Assembly (NCBI GenBank): GCA_964246745.1
Contig: CAXTRK010000012.1
Span: 1 to 64,000 of the forward strand
Direction: 5' to 3'
DNA from: Lichenicoccus sp964246745
GTDB taxonomy: Bacteria > Pseudomonadota > Alphaproteobacteria > Acetobacterales > Acetobacteraceae
DNA: 64,000 nucleotides
Shown: positions 44,178 to 51,425 of the stretch, in pieces
Position numbering within the stretch: the first letter of the stretch is position 1
How the letters are laid out: the number at the start of each line of letters is the position of its first letter
Notes under the pieces: model-generated
The model's database searches: none
The model's input: the letters and a program-made list of their open reading frames with translations, nothing else
Told to the model about the DNA's origin: nothing
Made by a program: the position numbers and the translations under genes

Positions 44178-45739
44178 GACAACGAAGGTCCGGACTTCGC
44201 GCCCGCTTGCCGGCGAGGCGGGTTTTGCACGCCCTGCTGCCGGCCGCCTTGCTGCCCACGCTGGACGGCTGCATGGTCGGACCCGATTACCATCGCCCGA
44301 GCGCGATCGTCTCGGAACGCTTCAAGGAATTGCAGCCGGCGCCGGGCTGGCAGCGGGCCGCGCCCGAACTCGCCGACCTCGGCAAGGGACGCTGGTGGCT
44401 GATCTATGACGATCCGGTGCTGGATGGGCTTGAGGCGCAGGTCAGCATCTCCAACCAGAACGTCAAGGTGGCGGAGGCCAACTACCGGCAGGCGCAGGCC
44501 CTGGTGAATGTCGAGCGTTCGAGCCTGTATCCAAGCTTGAGCGGCACTCCGGCGGTGACACGCAACTCGAGCGGCGTCGGCAGCAACGCGGTTGCCGGCG
44601 TGACCAACGCGGTCATTCCCTTCAGCCGAAAGAACAGCATCACCAGCACCACCTATCAGCTTGAGGCCACCGCAAGCTGGGATCTCGACCTGTGGGGGCG
44701 GATACGCCGTCAGGTGGAAAGCGACGTCGCCGCCGCCCAGGCGAGTGCCGCGGACCTCGCCAACGCGACGCTCTCCTACCAGGCCGCGCTGGCCACCGAC
44801 TACTTCGATCTGCGTGCCGAGGACTCGCTGCAGGATCTGCTCAATCGGACCGTGGCAAGCTACGAGGAGTCGCTGCGGGTGACACGCAACCAGTATCAGG
44901 CCGGCCTCGGCACGACCTCGCCCACCGCTTTGCTGCAGGCCGAGACACTGCTCCAGCAGACCCGCGCGGACGCGGTCGATGTCGGTGTGCTGCGCGCGCA
45001 GTACGAGCATGCCATCGCCGTGTTGACCGGTCGGCCTCCCGCCGAGCTGAGCCTGCCGCCCCTGGACCTGCCGGCGCGCATACCGGCGACTCCGGTGCTG
45101 CTGCCAGCGGCGATGTTGCAGCGCAGGCCCGACGTCGCCGCGGCGGAGCGCGCCATGGAGCAGGAGAACGCGCTGATCGGGGTGGACGTGGCGGCATTCT
45201 ACCCTGCTGTCAGCCTGTCGGCGGCGTATGGCTGGACCGGCAATCCGATCGGCTCGCTGATCCAGGCCTCCAACCGGCTGTGGTCGCTTGGCGCCAGCGC
45301 CACCGAGGTGCTGTTCGAAGGCGGCCTGCGTTCCGCCTCGATCGACGAGGCCCGCGCCGCCTATGATGCCTCGGTGGCGTCGTACCGTCAGACGGTGCTG
45401 ACCGCGTTCGAGACGACCGAGGACGATCTCTCGGGCTTGCGCATCCTGGCCGAGCAGGCGCGGTCGGAAGCCCTCGCCGTGTCGCTGTCGGAGCAAGCCG
45501 TCACGGTGGCACTCAACCAGTATCGTGCCGGCACGGTCGACTACACCACAGTCGTCACCGCGCAGACCACGGCGCTCAGCAACGAACAGACCGCGCTGAC
45601 GATCCAGCAGAACCGATTGATCGACAGCGTGTCGCTGATCGAGCAGATGGGCGGAGGGTGGCAAGCCGCCGATCTGCCGAGCAAGAATTCATTGCAGACC
45701 TATAATCCGCTGATTCCCGCCTTTCTGGAAGGCAAATAG
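44174..45739 (+). CDS. Outer-membrane efflux lipoprotein of the RND pump (NodT/OprM family)
   Basis: 521 residues from ATG 44174, which overlaps the mdtC stop (ATGA). After an Arg-rich signal peptide comes the lipobox-like LDGC (Cys33), then MVGPDYHRP, diagnostic for NodT-type channels. Two repeats follow: WWLIYDDPVLDGLEAQVSISNQNVKVAEANYRQAQ and ASWDLDLWGRIRRQVESDVAAAQ in the first, and FYPAVSLSAAYGWTG and AFETTEDDLSGLRILAEQA in the second. It completes the tripartite pump. E. coli mdtABC instead shares TolC, so this operon carries its own exit duct. Confidence 0.9.
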   Translation: MRQRRSGLRARLPARRVLHALLPAALLPTLDGCMVGPDYHRPSAIVSERFKELQPAPGWQRAAPELADLGKGRWWLIYDDPVLDGLEAQVSISNQNVKVAEANYRQAQALVNVERSSLYPSLSGTPAVTRNSSGVGSNAVAGVTNAVIPFSRKNSITSTTYQLEATASWDLDLWGRIRRQVESDVAAAQASAADLANATLSYQAALATDYFDLRAEDSLQDLLNRTVASYEESLRVTRNQYQAGLGTTSPTALLQAETLLQQTRADAVDVGVLRAQYEHAIAVLTGRPPAELSLPPLDLPARIPATPVLLPAAMLQRRPDVAAAERAMEQENALIGVDVAAFYPAVSLSAAYGWTGNPIGSLIQASNRLWSLGASATEVLFEGGLRSASIDEARAAYDASVASYRQTVLTAFETTEDDLSGLRILAEQARSEALAVSLSEQAVTVALNQYRAGTVDYTTVVTAQTTALSNEQTALTIQQNRLIDSVSLIEQMGGGWQAADLPSKNSLQTYNPLIPAFLEGK

Positions 45740-45761
45740 CGCAAGCCACCCACCGTTCCGC

Positions 45762-45935
45762 TCAAAATATCGCCTTACCGGCCAGGACGCCGAGCACCAG
45801 GAAAATCAGGAAGATCACGATGAAGATGAAGAACAGGATCTTGGCAATGCCCGCGGACGCGGCCGACACGCCGCCGAAGCCGAAGATGCCGGCGATGATC
45901 GAAATGACCAGAAACAGCAAGGCGAGTTTCAGCAT
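45762..45935 (-). CDS. DUF1328 (YtjA-like) small membrane protein
   Basis: 57 residues, from ATG 45935 with GGAGA about 10 bases upstream. Two hydrophobic helices: LALLFLVISIIAGIFGFGGV and, after ASAGIAKI, a second span ending FLVLGVLAGKAIF. This is the full DUF1328/YtjA pattern. Function unknown; family members are often stress-induced and sit next to CsbD genes, as here (the CsbD gene is 35 bp upstream on the same strand). Confidence 0.85.
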   Translation of the reverse strand: MLKLALLFLVISIIAGIFGFGGVSAASAGIAKILFFIFIVIFLIFLVLGVLAGKAIF

Positions 45936-45970
45936 GATGTGATCTCCAGAGTTTCAAGGCAGGCCGGGCG

Positions 45971-46225
45971 TCAACGTCTCGCGAACAGCGCGCCGATGAC
46001 AAAGCCGATGCCGGTGGCGGCGACCAGGGCTACGATCGGCTGATCCGCGGTGAGATCGCGCAGCGTGTCGAGCGTCTCTCCATAGGTGCCCTGGGCTTGG
46101 CCCATGGCCTGACGCGCCTTGCCTTTCGCCTGGGTGGCGCCATCGCCAAGCAGCCCTCCCATGCCGTCCTGAACCTTGCCGATGGTGTCCTCGGCGGCCC
46201 CTTCGATACGGTTGCTGTCGATCAT
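45971..46225 (-). CDS. CsbD-family stress protein with C-terminal membrane anchor
   Basis: 84 residues from ATG 46225. CsbD-like N-terminal region (MIDSNRIEGAAEDTIGKVQDGMGGLLGDGATQAKGKARQAMGQ), then TADQPIVALVAATGIGFVIGALFARR, a single anchor segment of the ElaB/YqjD kind. The design matches the protein at 33894-34187, so the two are paralogues. With the DUF1328 gene 35 bp downstream it forms a two-gene stress unit. I see no clear function beyond family association with general stress. Confidence 0.78.
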   Translation of the reverse strand: MIDSNRIEGAAEDTIGKVQDGMGGLLGDGATQAKGKARQAMGQAQGTYGETLDTLRDLTADQPIVALVAATGIGFVIGALFARR

Positions 46226-46346
46226 CCCTGCATGCTCCCCGATGCGTTTGCCGCGGGTCAACGCGCAAGCCGGTGCCGAGATGCGCGTGCGGCTCGCCAA
46301 ATCGTTATGCTTCCGTGGACGGCGGCGTCGGCTTTCGCTGTTGCCT

Positions 46347-47118
46347 TCAACGACAAATGGCGGGTGGTGGCAGCATCTCGACGAGATCGCCGCCCGGCAC
46401 TGCGCCGCACACGGCGATTGGGAGATCACCGGTCCGCAGCGCCTCCGCCGCCTCGACCAATCCTCCCATCGCGCGCCGATAGAGCGCCCCGCCAAGGCTG
46501 ACGCGACGCACGCCCGCTGCGGCGAGCTGAGTAAGGTGCACGCCGGGACCGATCAGCACGTTGACTGGCTTGGGCGCGACCGCGCGCACGACGGCACTGA
46601 TCGCCTCCATGTCAGGAAGGCCGGGTATCGTCGAGATCCGGACGGCCGTTCAGGAAATTGTCATTGCGGCCGGTCAGGAGAATACGCCCGCGAGCCGCTC
46701 TTGCTGCCGCGCGGACGCGAGCGACGGCGTTGTCGAAATCGTGGATCGGACGAGCAGGATCAGCGGTTGTGTCCTCGATGCCGAGCCCCGCAAGTCCGCC
46801 GAGGATCGCGGCTTCGACGGTGGCGGCGCAGTCCTCCGGCGTCGGGCCGTAGCCGTCCTCCAGGTCACCGTTCACCGGCAGCCCGGTGGCACGCGCCAAC
46901 AGAGCGGCGTTGGCAACTGACTCTGCGAGGCTCACCGCATGGGTGCCATCCTGGCGGCCCATCGCCGCGGCGATCGCGAAGGAAGAGCTGCCGAGCGCCT
47001 CGAATCCCGACCGCTTGAGCAGCACAGCCGAGGCGCCGTCCCAGGCGTTGGGCATGATAAACGCACCGGGCCGATCATGCAGGGCGCGAAACCGTTCATA
47101 GGCGCTGATGGAGCTCAC
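46347..47118 (-). pseudogene. Isocitrate lyase/PEP mutase family gene broken by an internal deletion
   Basis: Two frames together give one ICL/PEPM protein. The first (47118 down to 46612) runs from MSSISAYERFRALHDRPGAFIMPNAWDG through LPVNGDLEDGYG to LTGRNDNFLNGRPDLDDT and then stops. The second continues from PGLPDMEAISAVVRAVAPKPVNVLIGPGVHLTQLAAAGVRRVSLGGALYRRA to 46347. Family members have about 17 residues (the GADVLYA-type strand) between DDT and PGLP. Here these are missing and the frame is shifted, with the junction near 46625. The loss is too large for a sequencing slip, so I call a genuine pseudogene. The enzyme would have acted on a small 2-methylisocitrate- or phosphonopyruvate-like substrate. 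Confidence 0.8.
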
Positions 47119-47164
47119 GGCGTTGCCTTACCCTCGAACTGCTCTCCGGACGTCTCCACGGTGA

Positions 47165-47353
47165 TCACGGCCGCACCAGGAGGGCGTGCGGGCTGGAAGC
47201 CAGGCGCAGGAAAATGCGATCCTCGCGGCGGATGAAGCGTTCCTGTCGCGCAAACTCGTAATTTTCCCTGCCGGTCGGGTCATTCCGTAGCCGGTCGCGA
47301 TAGGCTTCGTAGGCGGTGAGATCGGAGACATGGTCGATGCGGACGAGCGGCAT
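47165..47353 (-). CDS. Short NIPSNAP-like protein, possibly truncated
   Basis: 62 residues from ATG 47353 with AGGAGA upstream. The sequence LVRIDHVSDLTAYEAYRDRLRNDPTGRENYEFARQERFI...REDRIFLRL resembles the C-terminal half of NIPSNAP domains (dimeric alpha+beta barrels, normally about 100 residues). The N-terminal half (MIYELRTYxxxPG) is absent. It lies between a tautomerase and the broken ICL-like gene, all on one strand, so it may be a relic of the same decayed operon, or a short functional subunit. Family assignment is tentative. Confidence 0.4.
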   Translation of the reverse strand: MPLVRIDHVSDLTAYEAYRDRLRNDPTGRENYEFARQERFIRREDRIFLRLASSPHALLVRP

Positions 47354-47396
47354 GGCCGTGCGGTCTCCTGCTGATCGGATTCTGGGATTGAGGGGA

Positions 47397-47792
47397 TCAG
47401 GCTGCTTTGGAGGCTTGTGCTCGTTGCGTTTGGGTCTGGCCGTCCCAGCCCCACGAATCACCGGGCACCTCGTGCACGACGACGTAGGTCACGGGGGTGA
47501 GGTCGGCACCGAGCACGGAGCGCAGGAGCCGCATGGCTTCGTCGACGAAGCGCGCCTTTTCCTCGGCCGTATTCGTGCCTTCCGTCACCTTCACCTCGAG
47601 GTGGGCGGCGGCCCGCACCTGCTCGCCACCTATGGACCAGGCCGCAGCGGACACCTGCTCCACCAGTACGGCGGTCAGTTCGGCGCTCTTGCGCATGACT
47701 CCAGCCATCAACCGCGTCGCCTTCTGCTGCAGGCATCGCACCTGCTCGGGCGCCAGTATCGGACCGGCCACTTTGATGCTCACGAACGGCAT
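47397..47792 (-). CDS. 4-oxalocrotonate tautomerase-like protein
   Basis: 131 residues from ATG 47792, preceded by a strong GAGGAGGAGG. After Met comes Pro (MPFVSIKVAGPILAPEQ), the catalytic Pro1 of the tautomerase superfamily. A second beta-alpha-beta unit is visible (AAHLEVKVTEGTNTAEEKARFVDEAMRLL), with VTYVVVHEVPGDSWGWDGQTQTQRA, a Trp-rich end typical of the longer members. It would tautomerise an enol or dienol acid. Divergent from a LysR gene that probably controls it. Confidence 0.82.
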   Translation of the reverse strand: MPFVSIKVAGPILAPEQVRCLQQKATRLMAGVMRKSAELTAVLVEQVSAAAWSIGGEQVRAAAHLEVKVTEGTNTAEEKARFVDEAMRLLRSVLGADLTPVTYVVVHEVPGDSWGWDGQTQTQRAQASKAA

Positions 47793-47860
47793 CACCTCCT
47801 CCTCTTCGCCCCCCGGTTCTGCCCGGCCTTGACGCAGCAGGCTTAGCAGTGCAGGACCTT

Positions 47861-47876
47861 TCTCGAAAACGGGAGA
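47861..47876. promoter_or_regulatory. Candidate LysR site between tautomerase and LysR genes
   Basis: TCTC-GAAAACGG-GAGA, an interrupted dyad containing T-N11-A as favoured by LysR proteins, lies 31 bp before the LysR start and about 70 bp before the tautomerase start. No other dyad is visible in the 115-bp divergent gap. Confidence 0.3.
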
Positions 47877-47907
47877 TTCCGAACCCACATTTGGGCAGAG
47901 CCGGGCG

Positions 47908-48795
47908 ATGGCCGCACGGGTCAACCTCGACGTGGATGCGCTGCGCAGCTTCGTGCTTGGTCTAGAGCTCGGCAGCTTCTCGCGCGCGGCCGAGCGCGTC
48001 GGCCGCTCGTCTTCGGCTGTCAGCGAGCAGATGGCCCGGCTGGAAGCCCAGGCCGGACGTTCGCTGCTCCGCCGGCAGGGCCGGAGCTTGGCGCCCACGG
48101 ATGCTGGGGAGGCCATGCTGGGCTACGCTCGTCGCTTGCTGGAGCTGAATGATCAGGCGGTGGCTGCAGTGCGCGGCGCCGAGCTGGAGGGCTGGGCGCG
48201 GCTCGGACTGCCTCAGGACTTCGCGGAGCAATGGCTGCCGGAAGTGCTGGGCCGGTTCGCGCGCCAGCATCCGCGCGTGCGGGTCGAAGCGCGTGCGGAG
48301 CGCAACAGCGAACTGGTTGAACGCGTAGGGATGGGCAAGCTCGACCTTGCCCTGGTCTGGGGCGGTCCGGAAGGGCCGCACGCGGAGCGCCTGGCAGAGC
48401 TGCCGGTCCGTTGGATCGGGCCGGCAAGGCGCGAGCTGCTCTGGCACCCCGGCGAGCCACTGCCGCTGGTCCTTTTCGAGCCGCCCTGCCAGTTCCGGAC
48501 CCTCGGCATCGCGGCGCTCGATGCGGCCGGCATCTCGTGGCGGCTTGCCTTTACCAGCCCGAGCTTGGCCGGGCTCTGGGCCGCGGTCGCAGCCGGTCTA
48601 GGCGTCAGCTTGCGCACTCCGGCCGGACTGCCGGGCAGCGTTCGCCTCCTGGATCAGGGCGAGGTCGGGCTGCCCGCCTTACCGCGAATCGCGCTGTCGC
48701 TGCATGTGGCTGAGGCAGACCCGCCACCGGCCGTGGCCCGGCTCACCACCATATTGCGTGAAACCTTGTCCGAGACGCTGGCACCGTTCGAGTAG
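47908..48795 (+). CDS. LysR-family transcriptional regulator
   Basis: 295 residues. The N-terminal HTH is LDVDALRSFVLGLELGSFSRAAERVGRSSSAVSEQMARLEAQAG (residues 7-50), with an effector domain from about 90. Its start faces the tautomerase start across 115 bp, so it is the probable regulator of the tautomerase/NIPSNAP-like/ICL-like unit, part of which is now broken. The stop codon is 5 bp from the left target-site copy of the transposable element, so insertion spared the reading frame. Confidence 0.87.
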   Translation: MAARVNLDVDALRSFVLGLELGSFSRAAERVGRSSSAVSEQMARLEAQAGRSLLRRQGRSLAPTDAGEAMLGYARRLLELNDQAVAAVRGAELEGWARLGLPQDFAEQWLPEVLGRFARQHPRVRVEARAERNSELVERVGMGKLDLALVWGGPEGPHAERLAELPVRWIGPARRELLWHPGEPLPLVLFEPPCQFRTLGIAALDAAGISWRLAFTSPSLAGLWAAVAAGLGVSLRTPAGLPGSVRLLDQGEVGLPALPRIALSLHVAEADPPPAVARLTTILRETLSETLAPFE

Positions 48796-48800
48796 GACCC

Positions 48801-48806
48801 CCTAAT
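48801..48806. repeat. Left target-site duplication (CCTAAT)
   Basis: CCTAAT lies immediately outside the terminal TGTAGCG of the element. An identical CCTAAT directly follows the opposite CGCTACA end at 50189-50194. A perfect 6-bp direct repeat exactly abutting both termini is the footprint of DDE transposition and fixes the element boundaries. Confidence 0.85.
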
Positions 48807-48945
48807 TGTAGCGGCGCACAATGATGGATGCCCAGACGCGCAATAGAGCCCTCGATCCGACGCAAATTAGCTGAGACGGAAGCAAGCTTCCGACGCACAT
48901 TAGCTGAGACTCAACGCATACTCGGTGAGACGGACGCGCAATAGA
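48807..48945 (+). repeat. Left terminal inverted repeat with six sub-repeats
   Basis: Sub-repeats begin at 48807 (TGTAGCGGCGCACAATGATG), 48833 (CAGACGCGCAATAGAG), 48857 (CGACGCAAATTAGCTGAGAC one base in), 48890, 48911 (ending CTCGGTGAGAC) and 48932 (GGACGCGCAATAGA). Between units 3 and 4 is a small perfect dyad GGAAGC-AA-GCTTCC (48878-48891). Regular spacing suggests binding by a multimeric transposase. Confidence 0.8.
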
Positions 48946-49009
48946 TTTCCAGCGGGGCATGATGACCGGCTACGGCCAAATTCTGTCTCAAGCGGCCCTT
49001 CGTGCGACG

Positions 49010-49837
49010 TCATATCACCCGGGCTGTCCCGGAAACACGGATGCTCGCGCCGTGCTCGGACGTGATTTCGGCATGTAGCCGAGACGGCATTCCCATGTCC
49101 TCGCCTTGGATGATCTCGATAGCTTCGCCATGCGGCCAGCCGAGGTCACGCAGGTAGCCCGCCAGGGCCGCAGCCGCTGCTCCCGTCGCGGGGTCCTCGT
49201 AGACACCGCCGGCTGCGAAGGGATTGCGTGCGTGGAAGAGACTTTCGGTTTCGGCATGAACGAGGCTGATGGTGACAATTCCGGCGGCTGTCATGAGGCT
49301 ACGACCGGCTCCGAGATCGTAGTGCATCGTGGACAGCTTCTCCCGGCTGTCTAGAGCCATGACGAGATGCCGAGCGCCAGCTTCCGCGATTGCGGGGGGA
49401 AGGCGCGGATCTAGATCAGCAGCAGCATAGGAGAACAGTCTTAGGACGTCGTCGACCAGTTTTTGATCAGCGGGGGCGCTGCGGGTGGCTGGAGACTGTA
49501 GCGCCGCTGACAGACTGAGGTCCGTTCGTCGCCCTTCGACGGTGATCCTCGTCTCGTTGAGCTGGAGCGCGAAGACCCCATCGCCATGTGCCAGGGCGAG
49601 CGCCGCTGCGAGCGCAATGGTAGCGTGGCCGCAGAACGGCACTTCGATCTCGGGTGCAAAGTAGCGCACCCGCCAGTCGTTCCCGAGCGGTGCGGCGAAA
49701 GCCGTCTCGGAATAGCCAACTTCCGCCGCAATGGCCTGCATGCTTTCCGGAGCGGGTAGGACATCGCAGAGTACGACGCCGGCCGGGTTTCCCCCATTCG
49801 GTCCATTGGAGAAGGCTGCGATCCGCTGTACGTGCAT
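49010..49837 (-). CDS. PhzF-family isomerase/epimerase-like protein (passenger gene)
   Basis: 275 residues from ATG 49837 (CGGGAA upstream). Duplicated diaminopimelate-epimerase-like fold with PhzF hallmarks: FSNGPNGGNPAGVVL near residue 8, the catalytic Glu in EVGYSETAFA near 45, PEIEVPFCGHATIALAAAL near 68, the second-domain NPFAAGGVYEDPATGAAAAALAGYL near 210, and IIQGEDMGMPSRLHAEI near 250. True PhzF isomerises trans-2,3-dihydro-3-hydroxyanthranilate in phenazine synthesis, but no other phz gene is present, so the substrate is unknown. The frame is intact within an element that otherwise carries no gene, which suggests selection on the passenger. Confidence 0.85.
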   Translation of the reverse strand: MHVQRIAAFSNGPNGGNPAGVVLCDVLPAPESMQAIAAEVGYSETAFAAPLGNDWRVRYFAPEIEVPFCGHATIALAAALALAHGDGVFALQLNETRITVEGRRTDLSLSAALQSPATRSAPADQKLVDDVLRLFSYAAADLDPRLPPAIAEAGARHLVMALDSREKLSTMHYDLGAGRSLMTAAGIVTISLVHAETESLFHARNPFAAGGVYEDPATGAAAAALAGYLRDLGWPHGEAIEIIQGEDMGMPSRLHAEITSEHGASIRVSGTARVI

Positions 49838-50049
49838 GTTTATTCCCGAGCAAAGGTCCTGTGTGGCCAGCTTATCCCCATCGGCCCAATACCCGCATCC
49901 CACCAAAAGTGGGCACTGCCTCATTGAGGCTTACCCCAGCCGGACGACAGCATGCGACACTTTTCCTGCCTTAATAGGGTCGATTCCTGCTTCCGAGACG
50001 ACAATTCTGCCAGGGTCTAAACGCTAATGAGACATTGCGCCTCGCTTGG

Positions 50050-50188
50050 ATTATTGCGCGTCCGTCTCACCGAGCGTGCGTTGAGTCTCATGTAATGTGC
50101 GCCGGACGGCGCCATATGTCTCAGCTAATTTGCGTCGAAACAGACCATCTACTGTGCGTCTGGCCGTACATCATTGTGCGTCGCTACA
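50050..50188 (-). repeat. Right terminal inverted repeat with six sub-repeats
   Basis: Read on the minus strand from 50188 it starts TGTAGCGACGCACAATGATG and repeats every unit of the left end at the same offsets, without a gap over 139 bases. Conservation is highest inside the sub-repeats (for example CGACGCAAATTAGCTGAGAC) and lowest in the spacers, as expected for protein-binding sites. A seventh, weaker unit may lie at 50033-50040. Confidence 0.8.
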
Positions 50189-50194
50189 CCTAAT
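50189..50194. repeat. Right target-site duplication (CCTAAT)
   Basis: Direct repeat partner of 48801-48806, immediately outside the right terminus. Confidence 0.85.
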
Positions 50195-50341
50195 CGCTGT
50201 CTCAATCTCGGTGTTTGCTCATGAACAGGAAGTTGCCACGAGTTTCAAAACGCGGAGGCGTCGCCAGGAGCCATGCGGCAGTTCTCCCTCTTGGGTCGCG
50301 GCCCCAGTGCTCTCTCCAGCTCTTTCCCGTCGCCTTCTACA

Positions 50342-50407
50342 TGTGCTGTGTGCGTGTCAGGCGACACGGCAAACTGAGCCCCTGACGACATGAGGAACTG
50401 ACCCCTC
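50342..50407. mobile_element. Possible solitary IS21-type end remnant
   Basis: Two copies of AACTGASCCC (AACTGAGCCC at 50372-50381 and AACTGACCCC at 50396-50405) follow a TGTG-rich start and a dyad GTGTC-AGGC-GACAC (50354-50367). Spaced GGGGTCAGTTT-type repeats behind a TG terminus are typical of IS21-family ends. No istA or istB gene or opposite end is visible. The surrounding 345 bp (50189-50533) contain no gene I can support. Confidence 0.3.
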
Positions 50408-50533
50408 TTTTGGCTTCGGTCGCGGACCGCTTCCGCAGCACGACGCCGAACAGGGCAAGAGCCTCGCGCGACAGCGCGCCGAGCAAGGTGCCGACGCTCT
50501 GACACGCAAGCGGCGCGCGAGCCACACCCGTGA

Positions 50534-50866
50534 TCAGGCGGGCTGCCGAACGGCAGAGCGGAGGGCGCGTTGCACTGCCACCGGATCGCCGGCTATAGCC
50601 CGAAGATAGGCGCGCGCCGCCTGGTCGGGTTGCTTGGCACCCTGCTCCCAATCCCGCAGCGTCCCGAGCGGGATCTGATACCGAGCCGCAAATTCTTCCT
50701 GCGTCAGGCCAAGCGCTCTGCGGATGATCTTCAGACGCGGCGTCGGCTTCATGCGATCCATATCGGCATCGGTCAGCGGCTGCGCGTCGGGATCGGCGAG
50801 TGCCGCGGCATGGCGTTGTTCCTCGGCCATTGCATCGACCCGGCTCCAGTCATGCTTGGTTTTCAT
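50534..50866 (-). CDS. HTH antitoxin partner of BrnT
   Basis: 110 residues from ATG 50866. The N-terminal half resembles BrnA-like linkers (MKTKHDWSRVDAMAEEQRHAAALADPDAQPLTDADMDRM). The C-terminal half is an XRE-type helix-turn-helix (LKIIRRALGLTQEEFAARYQIPLGTLRDWEQGAKQPDQAARAYLRAIA) instead of the ribbon-helix-helix of classical BrnA. It should neutralise the toxin and bind the operon's promoter. The start lies inside the end of the toxin frame (17-bp overlap), so translation is coupled. Confidence 0.8.
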   Translation of the reverse strand: MKTKHDWSRVDAMAEEQRHAAALADPDAQPLTDADMDRMKPTPRLKIIRRALGLTQEEFAARYQIPLGTLRDWEQGAKQPDQAARAYLRAIAGDPVAVQRALRSAVRQPA

Positions 50867-51137
50867 TGTGATGCCTCCGTCGTTCACGAGGCTCGGCCTC
50901 GCGTGCCGAGATGATGCGAATTCGTTCACCTCGCAGGGTGTAAGAGACGAACAGCAGACGGTTCTCAACCATGCCAATCATCACGAAGCGTTCCTCGGCG
51001 TCTCCGTACCCGTCGTCCGTCCATTCGATGGCGAACGCATCCCTGAAAACATCACACGCCGCTTCAAAGCGAATGCCGTGATCCAGCCAATTGCGGGCAG
51101 CTTTGCTGTCGTCCCATTCGAAGGCATCGTCCTTCAT
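50850..51137 (-). CDS. brnT: BrnT-family ribonuclease toxin
   Basis: 95 residues from ATG 51137. The pattern FEWDDSKAARNWLDHGIRFEAACDVFRDAFAIEW, then EERFVMIGMVENRLLFVSYTLRGERIRIISAREAEPRERRRH, is the full BrnT (RelE-fold) domain. It cleaves RNA and is neutralised by the antitoxin encoded downstream. No clear Shine-Dalgarno sequence precedes the ATG; a palindromic operator sits 4-20 bp upstream. Confidence 0.87.
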   Translation of the reverse strand: MKDDAFEWDDSKAARNWLDHGIRFEAACDVFRDAFAIEWTDDGYGDAEERFVMIGMVENRLLFVSYTLRGERIRIISAREAEPRERRRHHNENQA

Positions 51138-51140
51138 GCT

Positions 51141-51157
51141 ATACTGCTTAGCAGTAT
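51141..51157 (-). promoter_or_regulatory. Palindromic operator of the brnT operon
   Basis: ATACTGCT-T-AGCAGTAT is a perfect 8-bp inverted repeat with a 1-bp centre, placed 4-20 bp upstream of the brnT ATG and overlapping a TATAGC -10-like sequence. A dyad so near the start suits autorepression by the HTH antitoxin. Confidence 0.55.
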
Positions 51158-51425
51158 TGCTCACCGGTCGATAGCCCGGTTTCCATGATGGAGGGCAGCG
51201 CTGTTCGTCCGGTTCAAAGAGCAAGAGCCACCCGGCTATTGCCGTGACGTGTGCGTGAACCACAAATCGCCTAAGGGGTTCAGTTCTTCCTGACGCACAG
51301 GGGTGAATTCCGGATGTCGCTGGACAGTGCGCCATATAGCGGTGGAAGAACCCCGCCAAGTATCGTTGAAAGCCACAGCTTTCACAGCTCACGGGGTTCC
51401 TACGCACCTCATCCAGGACGTCAGG

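Larger units (their letters stand above)
48807..50188. mobile_element. Non-autonomous transposon (mobile insertion cassette) carrying a phzF-family gene
   Basis: A 1,382-bp element bounded by 5'-TGTAGCG...CGCTACA-3' and flanked by CCTAAT duplications. Both ends carry collinear 139-bp inverted repeats, about 110 of 139 positions identical by hand count, each with six degenerate sub-repeats of consensus about GACGCRCAWTAG-CTGAGAC. No transposase, ATPase helper or resolvase is encoded; the only gene is a complete PhzF-family enzyme. TGT/ACA ends with arrays of binding sites are known for IS21, Tn7/Tn5053 and Mu-type transposases. Mobilisation would therefore need a transposase elsewhere. The family is undetermined. 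Confidence 0.85.

Noticed and set aside
48807..48945. CRISPR-like array in the transposon end
   Set aside because: Units are degenerate, unevenly spaced and mirrored at the other end; spacers are short and no cas gene exists.
50245..50505. Small minus-strand open frame between the transposon and the BrnT pair
   Set aside because: It overlaps the IS-end-like repeats, has no ribosome binding site and shows no recognisable similarity.
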